Notes under the pieces: model-generated | The model's input: only the letters and a program-made list of their open reading frames with translations | The model's database searches: none | What the model was told of the DNA's origin: nothing | Shown here: positions 1-11,142 of the stretch, piece after piece | How positions within the stretch are numbered: the first letter of the stretch is position 1 | How the letters are laid out: each line of letters opens with the position of its first letter | DNA from: Erythrophleum ivorense | Taxonomy: Eukaryota > Streptophyta > Magnoliopsida > Fabales > Fabaceae | DNA: 64,000 bases | Direction: 5' to 3' | NCBI GenBank assembly: GCA_026724425.1 | Contig: JAIUCV010000582.1 | Location: 1 to 64,000 of the forward strand | Program-made: the position numbers and the translations under genes

Positions 1-2180
1 TAGTGTTTTTTCAACCGAATTTGATGAGTTACCATATAATGAGTCAAATTGAATTTTAAAAAAGATAAAAATTCTTAAATTCAGTACAATCAAATAAAAA
101 ATTATACAAAAATAATATTTATATTTGAACTTAATTAAAATATCTATATTAAAAAAATAAATTATGAAATATAAATAATTTTTTTTACAAATTAGTATAA
201 TTTTAATTATATTTTAATGAATTTTTTGTTATATATTGTATTTTATACGTAATTATTAACAAATATAAACCCTTATAAATTTACGTTACAAGTTTATCTT
301 TCATTTATGATTTTATTTAAACTCACAAATTTAATAACTTTGGATGTGACAATGGTGAGGGAGACGAAAACAAGGAGTATTGTCTTTAGACCATGTTGGC
401 TCCATTTTTTATATTTTTTCGTGGGTTATAGTGGATGTCTTAGCTTTCTCCTCGCATCCTCAATTTCCATGTCATTTATGTTAGAATTATTGTGAATTAC
501 AACTAATTAATTTTTAAATCTTTGAATTTATTAAGTTATGTGGTACTAAATTTATATTAAATGGCATGTTTGGTATCAAGCAATCATATTGAGGGAATGG
601 AAATTTAAAAAATAAAAAAAAAAATATTTATTTTATTTTTATAATTATTATTTAACAATATTTATTTTTTTAAATAAAGATATAAATATTATTTTTAATT
701 TTATCTACTTATTTTTTTATCCTCTTAATCCTTTTTCATATGTATCAAACGAAAACGAAACTAAAGAGAAGGCTAGCATTCCAAAACTGGTGAACAGTGA
801 AAAATCTGATAAATGAGTAGTAACCGCATATAATCGGTTGAAACAAAGCTGACATGGGAAATGAATCCTCTCATATTGGCCTTCCTTATTTTGCCTCATG
901 TCTTTCACAAACTTGAACTTTCTTTTTTAAAATTTTTGTTTTTTCTTTGAAGAGAATGGATCCCCTCATTAAAAAAAACATGGAGGGATCCAAATCCGCT
1001 GACCCGGGGGGGTTAAATAAATAGCAGATTTGGTTGGTACCAAAGCACATTTGCCCTAGTCCGTTAGTACCCAGATCAAACAAGCTTCGTGCAGGGTTCT
1101 CCCAATAATGCACTATTGTTGGCTCTCCTGCTTTTGTACTTTCCTCTCCCCTCTGAAGATTGCGTTTGGATCACTGATGTGCGAGTTTGAGTTGCACTCT
1201 GGCCTTTGATTTTTTTTCCCAATTTTAATGGTTTATTCTTTTTATTTTTTTAAACAAATGCATTATAAAAATAGTTTATTTTTTATTAAGTAGATATCAA
1301 TTTATATTTTTTATTATTCTAATCTAAAATATTCTTTTTCTATTTGTATGGTAGAAATTAAAAGATTATCCTTATTTTGTTTTGTTGTTTTTTACAAAAA
1401 TTGGAAGGCTTAGATTGAAGAGAAAAAAAAAAAAAAACCCAAGGATTGAGATGTTGCGATACAAACACCAGTAAGATTCACGTTATTATTCCCACTTTTT
1501 TCTTTTCATGTCATTGGCTTTTCATTTTCATTTCTATCATTGAGGAATCTACATACTAAACGAGACCTTAAAAAAATTTGGTATATAGAATATCAGAAAT
1601 AAAAATAAAAACAGAAAGAAACAAGATAATTTAGAAATAAAAAATAACTCTTATATCTTTGCCAAAAAATAATAAAAAGATATTAATATTGTTAAATAAT
1701 AATTACAAAAATACGATAAACATTACATAAAATTTTTCACTTTCTTTACATTTTCTATAGTAGTACCAAATAGTGCCTCAGAATAAAAGGCACCTGTTAG
1801 ATTATCTTCCAAGCAGAACTTTATTGGCAGAAGTAGTTGATTTGGTGGAACGTCTTTATTCATTCTAATTGTGACATTCCTGTCAAACGTCATAAAATCA
1901 GCAAGAAGAATCACATTTCTGAAAACACACTAAGAAAAAAAAATACGTTAATTGGATTAAGAGAATTAATTGAATTGACTTTAATCTTTTTCATGCGTAT
2001 GCAATAGTTAAATTGACGCACGTTTTAATAAAACTCACTTTAGGTATCTCTATAATTGATTTAACCAATTTACCTTATCGAATTTAGCTAAGAATCTTTT
2101 CCAAACCTTGAGACAAACATAATGAAATTTATCGCGGCTTGAGAGCTTTTCACATCTGCTAGTTATGCAAGATTCAGGCG
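1..2180. other. AT-rich flank without a recognised gene
   Basis: No open frame here resembles a known protein; the short frames have low-complexity translations. The stretch holds poly-A/T runs and one dispersed AT-rich repeat (561-740, listed separately). The segment from about 2190 to 2814 just beyond it is probably 3' untranslated sequence of the minus-strand O-fucosyltransferase gene, because it is less AT-rich and follows that gene's stop codon directly, but I could not place a poly(A) site. Confidence 0.5.
561..740. repeat. Dispersed AT-rich repeat, copy 1
   Basis: This stretch resembles 13500-13690. Both have a GAGGGAATG core near the left end, then a run reading TTTATTTTATTTTTATAATT followed by ATTATTTAA, and an ATTTTCAATCTTATTTA-like right part. 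The left edge (ATGTTTGGTATCAAGC) and a right-hand ATATGTATCAAACG look like degenerate inverted ends, as in small TIR elements. No target duplication was found. Confidence 0.35.
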
Positions 2181-2814
2181 GAGCTAATTATTCACTGAGA
2201 TCATCACTAAAAAATGGGGGCAACAATGTGAAAGAATAACAAATGTAATCTGATACAAGTATACAGCTAACAATGAGACCTTCAATATGAAGGCAAACAA
2301 ATTACAAAATTGATAGCAGGAACAAAACCTAAAAACAGAACAATAAAGAAGTGACAAATGACCCTGAATATCATAAATGTACACAGCCACGATCTGTTGC
2401 TACAGCTTTAAAACGTGTTGATCAGGTAATGTACAGGCAGGTGTGAAGGAATGTCTGTCATCTCACAGCTTGTTAGATACAGAAGCGGCTATTCATGTAT
2501 GAAATAATCAATGCTTGGTCAATGCTCTGGGAGAGATTACTGCCAAGGAACAATTTTGCATTCTGTTCTCAATTGGCATCATATGTGAAAGAAAGATGTC
2601 ACTCCCTCAAAATCCAATCCCATGAAACAATCAGATCAATGTGACCTCTAGTAAAATCCTTTAAGCTCTGAAAACTGAATGTTATGCCCCTCTCGCCAGA
2701 AGGAAAGGGAGAAAAAAAATGAAGTAATCCAAATTCCAGATAACCGCAGTCAGCAGTAAGACATGCTCACAGACATAGGTAACAGAAACAGCCATCAAAT
2801 TCTCTGTGAATAGA

Positions 2815-5800
2815 TCAAGTTGCTGATGAAGATCTCAAACCATCAGTTTTATTCACACGGCACATGCAATCTGGGCATGGAAAGCTATATATCGAGTCAT
2901 TTGGTCTTTTGAGCTCGAATCCCTTTGAATCGCTGTGTGACCTCATACTCAGCAGTTGACGCTTAAGACTTCTCCATCTGAAAATTAATCATACAGGAAT
3001 TCTTCAGATACTTTCTACTACGATAAAAATCTTGTCATCTTTTCTCAATAACACATACCAACCTCCTTGAATGCCTCCGAATGATCTATACTGTCCTAAG
3101 AAGTTAACAGCATGATTAACAAGGCGCATAGTTCTTAAAAGAAGAAATTTAGAAGCATTCAAATATTTAACATTTTGTATCGAGAAATGCTAACCATACA
3201 ACTCTTACAATCACAATGTGTACTGGTGTCTCTAACAATTTAGGTGGCCCAACTTAAACCTTTCCCTCTTAAACTCAGAAGTGTCTCCTTACACAGTTGT
3301 AACTGTAACAGTTGTGTAAGTAGAGTAATTCTTCCGTAGAGGAGATATTTGTCAGTGGCCTAGACATATATCCACAGTAGTCCAGTTATTTAAGAGGTAA
3401 GAACTGTGAATTCCCTCTAGTCCAAGAGAGTTAAACATATCAACACACCATTAATATAATAATAATCGCTAATATTTTTTTCAGATGCAAACATATTACC
3501 AAACCAACTCCCATTTATATCACCTTCCATATAACTTGTAAATATTATCACTTTCCCACTAATTTCAGGGAAAAAAATATGGTCCATTTATCTTCTATTG
3601 GAAACTTGAAATTGCAGCCTCAATTGTTCATGCCACAAAAAATTGAGCAAAAATTCTTACGTAACATGCTACCTACCCGATATTGGGATTATCAAAGAGT
3701 ACTGCTAATTTCCGCTTATCAGGCCTAATTGTCTGTGAGTGTCCACCATACAAGTATCTTCTGTGGCCCAGCAAAAAATGAGGGAAATTACCACCTTGAG
3801 TTGTGACAAACACCTCACTATGAAGGCAAACAGTGTAATCTATGGCAGCCATCCTGGAAGAATAATTCTAGAAGAAATAACTCAAGTCAAAATCATGGCA
3901 CTTAAACAAGCGTGAAGTAAAAGGGCAGGCTAGAGTACAAAACTGTACCTTAAACGGAGCAAGTTCCTCTTCAAATGCAAGAGTCTCCTTAGTTTGCAAA
4001 TTAGGAAACATTTCCAATAGTGGGGCCATTGTTTTCTCAGCATTATATATTTTTCCAGATGCCAAATAGATAGACGTGTTTTTAGTGAAACCCATTCCCC
4101 TAAGCATCAGGCCAACCTGAAGAGATGGAAGAAAGCATTGGCCATAATTTAGACAAAGCATAGTTTAGGGGGGAAATATATAAAATATTTGATTTGCTTA
4201 AAAACAGTAAGTGACATAAGAGACCTGAAGCAAAATAGCACAAACTGCAAAACCCCTAGCTAGACTAATAATTCCCTAGAAGGAAAGAAGTGTTCCCTGA
4301 AACATTCTTCTTCTTCTTCTTACAGATTAAGATCAGTAGGGATTCAAGGAGAGAATTACCTCCAAAGGAGTGAGGGGACACTTCCCATTGATCCTGATTG
4401 CTCCAGGGCGTATAACTCGTCCAGGTTTGTAAATTTCCCTTTCCAACCTCTTTCTCTTGCTGCAATCATGTCTTCTCTCTCCTGTTTTCCACCATCAAAA
4501 ACACAACAAGAAAAAGCAACCATATCCTGTGCATGGAAAGCATGTGACAACAGTTGAAGCCACAATTAAGATGTAATGTTGAAGTTCATAAATAAAAGCA
4601 ACAATATTCATATCTAATCAAAACTAACCTCTTCAAAACGTAGATGTATGGAGACATATTTGCCACCATTATTTTTACTATGCTCTCTCATTCTTGCAAC
4701 CAAAGATTCACCCATGGTCAATAGAGGACTTGAAAACTGTAGAGCCTCATAATTTGCTAAGCATCTGAGCCGCTGGACAGCTGGAGGAGCATCAAATGAC
4801 AATCTATTTGCAAAAGGTGAAATCCTATTACCCTGCATCATTCAACAGACAATTTTTTAAACTGATGAGACAAATATAATATCGTCCCCCTGCCAAATTA
4901 TAACCATGGAATCATGACCCATGTATATATGATGATATAATACCATGATAAGAGAACACCAAGCATCATCACATAAAAATTCCATCTGAAAATCAAATAT
5001 TATCTCACATGCACATACAATGATAATAAATGAGTGAACTATCAGTTAAATACCAACTAAGTCATATTATGTAATTAGTTGAATCCTTGTTTATTTAAAA
5101 GAACAAACAATTATGTGATCGAGATGGGCATCATCATTAAGGCCCCATTCGGTTTGTTGCAAAGGTGAGGGAATCCTTTTCCAAATTGTGTGCAGTGTTA
5201 TTTCAAAAGTAGGAGTACAAAAGTTATTTCCTATCCCACCTACCTACTTTTTATATTCTCTTTTCTTTTTAGATTATTCAATCAAACAGGCCATAAATTC
5301 AAGCCAAATTCATATTAGACTAGTCAAAAAGTGTCACTATACAAAATTTCATGATGAACAAATATTTGCAAAACAAACAATTTTTTTATTAAACTATATA
5401 TACATATATTGTATTATTTTGCTCAAGCCAAATGCACCATACTATGGTAAAAAGACCACAGCTCCAGAGGCTTTGCACTCCTTTCTTCTTTCAAAGCTCA
5501 TTAAAACTAGGGGAATGTTTGGTTTTGTGCAAGGTAGAGGGATTCCCTTTATATAGTTATGCGCAATATCTATTATGCCCTTGTAATCGATATTCATCAT
5601 TACTCAATCCATCCCTTTTCAAATTCAAATTAAAGTAAGGGTATAAAAGTCTTTTCCCATCTACAAGATCACTTTTTCCTTTCCATTCCCCTTTCCATTC
5701 TGCATATCAAATGGGCTGTAATAGAGAAGAAGTGCTCAATAATAGGAAGCAAATTCATGAAAAGCCCAATATTACTTTCTTTTTCACCTTTTCTTTTGAG

Positions 5801-8800
5801 GAATATGAATTAATGTCTCTTCTTCAAATACCATGGTCCAATTCCAACAATTCCAAAATGTTTCACTAATAAAGATAAAAAACAACAAGCAATTCATCCA
5901 TAGAACAAATTTCATGTACTCACTTTTCTTCAAGTAACTTTGGGAGTACCACATCTCTGTAATACTGAATAGATGACCAGGCCTTGATCCTGAAATTGTG
6001 AACATTTGTCAAGTTGCTTCCAAATCTTTCCATTAGGTACTCAGGAATCTTATCAACGATCCGTACATCATTTTTCAAGGTGTTAACAAAATATTCCTCA
6101 TCGTAAATGTCTCTGAATTTGCTGGATAAGTAAAACATAATGAATCAGTTTAGTCTTTTTAAAATGAGACACTTTGATCAGTTGATAGTATTAGTAAAAA
6201 ACTAGAAATACCAACCAACTAATTATTAACAACATTGGAATTTTACAAACACCAATACAATATTCCATCTGACACAACAGCTTAACCAACAATGATATTC
6301 AACAATAGGAAAGGGAGTTAAAGGAATTCCTTCTAATAAATTATACCATTGTAAATGACTTTATTTAGATTTCACAATGTTTGTTTTGACTGCATAATTG
6401 ACATAAATGAAAATCTTAATAAGTAATGTCAAAAAACAATTCACAGGGCATCTTAGTGATCTAATTGTCATGATAAGGAAAGCATTCGTGATAATGTATG
6501 GAATATGGACGATTTGACACAATTTTCTACTTCATAAAATAATGAAGAAAAACAAGATCCTAAATAGAAGTGTTGATATTATATATATATAGAGAGAGAG
6601 AGAGAGAGGAATCCACACAGTAATCGCCCAATAACTTGCATGATGAGAGCCTGAATTGTCATCAGTTCAAAGCAGAAGTTTTTTTTGTTTTTGTTTTTGG
6701 GGGGGGGGGGGGGGAACTCAATTGTAAGTCCAACAACAGATCATTCAAGTATACAACTTCTGGAAAACTTTGGGTTTCATCAGCTCTTAATCAGAACCTA
6801 GCAATTAGCACACATATGCCCATTTCCACTGAACATACAGTGAGAATAACATTTTCGTTGTTTCCAGAGGGGGGAAAAAAAATCTCCTGTCCACTGTTGA
6901 TGAAATTGAGGACAAATATAAAAGCCCTGCAAAGTGCAGCTGTATCTGAGAACACAAAATTTGTGGTGAAACTTTTTTTTTTTTTCCTAAGAGAAGAATT
7001 TAATGACTCAGCATTATATATATGTATATATAGAGTCAAGGGGAATGAGTGGGGAAAATTACAGGCACCAACCATTAGAATTACTAATGCCACCTAATAC
7101 AAAATGTATTTAGAAGAAAATAAAAGGAGAAAAAAAGAACTAAGACAAAGCCATCCAATAGGAAAAGAGCCCTAGATTCAATCACCAATAAAGGATGTCT
7201 AATAAAAGAAATTGATTTAACAATAGTCACAGTAACATATGTTGTATACACATATACAATCATCATCAAATCAAAAGTCAAATAGTATATATATCCTATG
7301 CCTAGTGCCAACATCACTCAGTGACTCCCAAAACTAGAAATAAAAGATAGAAAACTGACAAACCTGGGATCTTTCCATATACTATGATAATGGAAGTTGG
7401 GGATCAGAAGCGTAGCATTGAGATAGCCAGCCACAGCAACAGCATTGCATATCTATGAAGCATTGACAACAATCATAAAATGGATGAGTCGAGTAATACC
7501 AAATTAAGCAATCTTTAAGTCAAATAACAACGTCAATAACCACCAATAAAACTTTCAATAAATGAAAACAACGAATGAAAAGAAAACACTAACCGATGTC
7601 CTTTGCTGATTTAAACCACCATTAGCCTCTACATATATGTAACCATTTGATTCTGGTAGGCCTATTATCAATAAAAGAAATATACATTTAAAATGTAACA
7701 GAACACAATATACTAGCCAAAAATAATATACCTTCCAATAGTAAAAACAGATTAAACAAATAAACTGCAGCAAGATCAATTTATGGTATTCAATAAAGAA
7801 TGAGGGAACCACTCACTTCAATAATGCTTTCATGTATGAAGACTTCACCTCCCAAATCAAACTAATAGGACCAAAACAAGAAATCTTGAAGACATTTTGT
7901 CATAAATTAATGTAGGTAAAAGGAAAGACTGTCTAGAAAGGAAAAGACAAAGTATGACAGAGTTTTAAGTCTCAGAAAGACAAGGAACCCAAGCTATCAG
8001 CTCTTTGTTTGTCCCATTCATGCTTAGTATACCCCTTTATAGTGTGTATTTGTTTTTTTTTTTTTTTCTCTTCATCAGATTGAGCATAACTATCACATTG
8101 CTCAAGCGTGATAGGTCAGGCAAAACAGACTTGTTATCAAGAATCAAGAATCCTTTACTTAAAAAGAAGGAAAGAGAAGGTCACAAGAAAGGATAGAGAA
8201 AAAAGACTAATTCAAAAACTCAACTAGGGTTCTTGTTTATGTCACTATCTAATTAGTCGACTAAAACACAACCAAACACCCACTAATAACATCACTTCCT
8301 AGCCCCCCGTCATTTCCAGATGTGAAGTCCTTGCTAATGCTACTCCTAAGTCCCACTCCAGCTGACAACCAACTGGTAGAGTGATACAAAATCCATAATT
8401 ATAGCATATTTGGTATTAGTATGGCATCTATAAACCATCCATTTTTTCATGTTTATCTTCTAGTAATCTACACAAACAAAGCTTGATCAAACATGAAAAA
8501 GCCCATGCTAATCAGTAAAAAAAGACTTAATCTGAAGATCATCACATCACGCTCATGCAAAAAAATAACTTTCTGTTTTAACTCTGCATAAAACATAGTA
8601 GCAAAGGAGTCCCCTGCCATACAAATGACCTTCCATAAGCTAACACCATCAGAATGTTTAACAACATTAGTATTCCTCATCCAGCCACCAGGATTAACTC
8701 CATAATTATGCCAACACACTTATCCTTAATACATTTCTCTCCAAAAAAGAGTACCAGAGTCACTTTTACTGTATGCCTGGCTGAAAAACCCATAAATCTC

Positions 8801-11142
8801 CCTCCAAGACCACCACTGGATACATAGGCAAACATATTTCCAGATAACAAGCTAATACTAAAATCCATCACCTTCACTATTTTTGAGAAGATCCTTAGTA
8901 TTCCATTTAACCATAGATGCAGAGACAGGAAAGTTTTAAAGTCGGTTTATATCTACCACATCCTTTGTCACTAAATTTTTAAGGGGAGATTTACCCCTCT
9001 GCCATAGGAAACAACTAGGAAAATAAGATACAAGAGAAGTATAGAGAGGAAGTTTTCCAATCTTGCTATTCCTTCAGTTTCAAATCATATCTCTAGTCAA
9101 GGCCAGTCTTAAACAGCCAGTCATATTTTCACCCATAAAGGTGAATTTTCTGATGGACGATAAAGAACTGTTTACATCCACTCCATACATCAAGATATAG
9201 AGAACATGTTATAAAAGGAGAATATATGATATAAGAACTGCATATGATAGGCAACAGTAAGCTGGATTTTTTTTTTCCCCAAAAAATTTACTCCAACAAG
9301 ATGCAGCCTTCTGTGAGGTATTCTATTACAAGGGCGGTATAAAAACTATCAATCTACTATGACAAATCATTGTCAATGATACCAAAAGCACCAAAGTAAT
9401 CATAAAAAGAAAAGAGAATGAAAAAAAAAAAAGAAACAAAATGTCATCATTTGCTGTGCATCAAGACTAAGCATATCATACCTTCTGAAGATCTGTTTAC
9501 ACATGGTTTCCAGTCACCGCCTTTATAGGAATTCTTCCATATTGTTGATATCTGAAAGGAAGTTAATAGCTTGTGTAACTAAAAGTAACCAATTGGACCA
9601 GGAACCAAAATCAAAAGCATCAAAATCTATAAAGTAACTTAGAAGAAATCAACAAAAGACTCAATAATTTAAAAGAAGAATACCAAGAAAAGAAAAATAA
9701 TAGTCCAAAGACAGAGAGAGAGAGAGAGAGAGAGAAGCCTACAAGCCAGAGGACGGCTATAAAATGAGAATCAGTGTATGAAAAATTCCGAGATGACCCT
9801 TACAGGAGCTCATAAACATAAAGGAAACGGGCCAGTAATTTTAGGTTCTGGTGCTCCATGTTAATTTAGAATTTTAAGTAAGGAGGGAAATCCTATAACA
9901 GTATTTGTGACCACACACGAAAGATTTTCCAAGTACACATCAGCGATCCACCCTCAACAGCTAAAATGGGACATCTCAAATATTTAGGGGAATCCCTATG
10001 TCAAGCAAGTGAAATCAGAATCACCAGACTTTTCATTTCCTACTTGTCCCAATAACAGGCTCGATGATATGCAAGATATCTTCTTCCACAAGCATGACAA
10101 TCAAGTACTGCTAGTTCCAAGCCACTTTATACAGTATCTAATTTTCTTTTCTCATATAGAAAATTTATAAATAACTTTCCTAGTAGCTAAGAGGACATCA
10201 TACAAGAAAAGGAGATGGCCTGGCCTGGCATCAATTTCCTTCATCAGAAATCTGTTATTAGACAGTTTTCAGTGCTTCACCAATAAGTTAGTCCCTTCCT
10301 TTTCAGTAGATGTTTAGCCACTGGATTTAGATAGGGTAAAGAGTAACTGCTCCTCCTTTAGCAAGTCATAGAAACTCTACCAGAAAACATATAACGACAA
10401 TAATGTGCATAACTAGTCCAGATGTAGCATACAATGGCTAGAGATATATATGAATTCTAAATTTAAGCTATGCAAAATAAAGAGATCATTTAAGCATTCA
10501 GTGCATACAATGCAAGAAGACTAGAGTATTATCTGAGCTTTCGCGTTCTTAGCCTCAAAACTTTCCAAAACAATTGAAGCCAAATATAAGACATAAACAA
10601 GATCCCAATTCCTAGATCGATAAAATAACAAGAAAGCCCCATGATTCTTCACCGTTTATAATGAATCCAAGAAAACAAACAAGAAAAGCGGTGCAAAATT
10701 CCGATTCTGCATCATAATCCAAAGCCAATTCAAATACAAAAAGCAGCAAAGCAAATCTACTAAGACCAACCGCATCGGCAGAAGAATTATCTGCATCCAT
10801 CTCGTGTCGGAGTTTCGCATACAGCTCGGGGCTTCGGTACACAGACCCAGGAGCTGGACGGTGCTTGATGACCGGAACGACGTCGAATGAGACAGTGCCC
10901 ATGTATAGAAGCATGCCGGAGATATAAATAAGGGGAGCGAAAAGGAAAACCCCCTGACGGCGAAGTAGGACGGAAAGGAAGATCCAAGCGAGACGCTGGG
11001 CAACTGTATGGCCAGCAGGCTGTCCCGGAGAGAACCGACCGGTTTTAGAGCGGCTGTGGCGGAGCCTCGGAGACCGACGTGGCGACTGCGGTGGCGACGG
11101 CGTGGAGTGGCCACTACTGGGTAGCCGGTTGTATGGGTGCAT
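2815..11142 (-). CDS. O-fucosyltransferase family protein (GT106-like), ten exons, apparently frameshifted
   Basis: This is a putative type II Golgi glycosyltransferase of the plant O-fucosyltransferase family. Exons in gene order are 11142-10771, 9551-9482, 7661-7594, 7452-7364, 6121-5924, 4832-4629, 4526-4360, 4116-3949, 3867-3677 and 2977-2815. All junctions are GT-AG and the phases agree except at two places. The N-terminus is rich in Ser, Pro and Arg, then a membrane anchor lies at residues about 65-83. Family motifs follow: SNGYIYVEANGGLNQ, SIHLRFEEDMVAFS and DYTVCLHSEVFVTTQGGN. The Arg-containing HLRFEED motif is the usual active-site signature. Exon 4629-4832 lacks one base near its start (family frame gives K-V-I-R-I-S), and exon 4360-4526 is 167 nt instead of 168, losing one base after Lys-Phe-Thr. 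Restoring both gives 563 codons plus stop. As written, translation ends early, so this is a pseudogene, a non-functional allele or an assembly error. Confidence refers to family identity. Confidence 0.85.
5141..5292. mobile_element. Small TIR element (MITE-like) in an intron
   Basis: The left edge reads GGCCCCATTCGGTTTG and the right edge CAAACAGGCC, which are imperfect inverted repeats. The interior is about 150 bp and contains GTGAGGGAATCCTTTTCC. It sits in the intron between exons 5924-6121 and 4629-4832 of the O-fucosyltransferase gene. The neighbouring element at 5511-5717 has a similar start. No target duplication is certain. Confidence 0.4.
5511..5717. mobile_element. Second small TIR element of the same kind
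   Basis: The left part, AATGTTTGGTTTTGTGCAAG, then GGGATTCCC, resembles the start of the element at 5141; the right edge GCATATCAAATGGGCTG is an imperfect inverted match to it. It lies in the same intron. Family and target duplication are not resolved. Confidence 0.35.
6580..6608. repeat. Compound (AT)n(AG)n microsatellite
   Basis: An AT run passes directly into an AG run inside an intron of the O-fucosyltransferase gene. A second AG run is at about 9711-9735 in the first intron region of the same gene. Confidence 0.8.
6699..6714 (+). repeat. G16 homopolymer
   Basis: Sixteen consecutive G residues follow a T-rich stretch in an intron. Such runs are hard to sequence, so the exact length should not be trusted. 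Confidence 0.7.
8468..8880 (-). mobile_element. LINE (non-LTR retrotransposon) remnant in an intron
   Basis: On the minus strand, around 8570-8730, the translation contains NYGVNPGGWMRNTN followed by GVSLWKVI. This pattern, GG-W then S/G-LWK, is typical of plant L1-type polyproteins just after the reverse transcriptase, where family members read like KYG..GGW...GLWK. Upstream, a decayed LWRE-M precedes it and stop codons interrupt the frame. It lies in the 1.8-kb intron between exons 9482-9551 and 7594-7661 of the O-fucosyltransferase gene, in the same orientation as the gene. No reverse-transcriptase core or poly(A) tail was identified, so only a fragment is present. The assignment is from memory of the family and is moderate. 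Confidence 0.4.

Noticed and set aside
5188..5556. A 122-codon open frame on the plus strand
   Set aside because: It overlaps two MITE-like elements and lies in an intron of the opposite-strand gene; the translation is low-complexity.
6636..7097. A 153-codon open frame on the plus strand
   Set aside because: It includes the G16 and T-rich homopolymers and lies antisense in an O-fucosyltransferase intron; no family resemblance.
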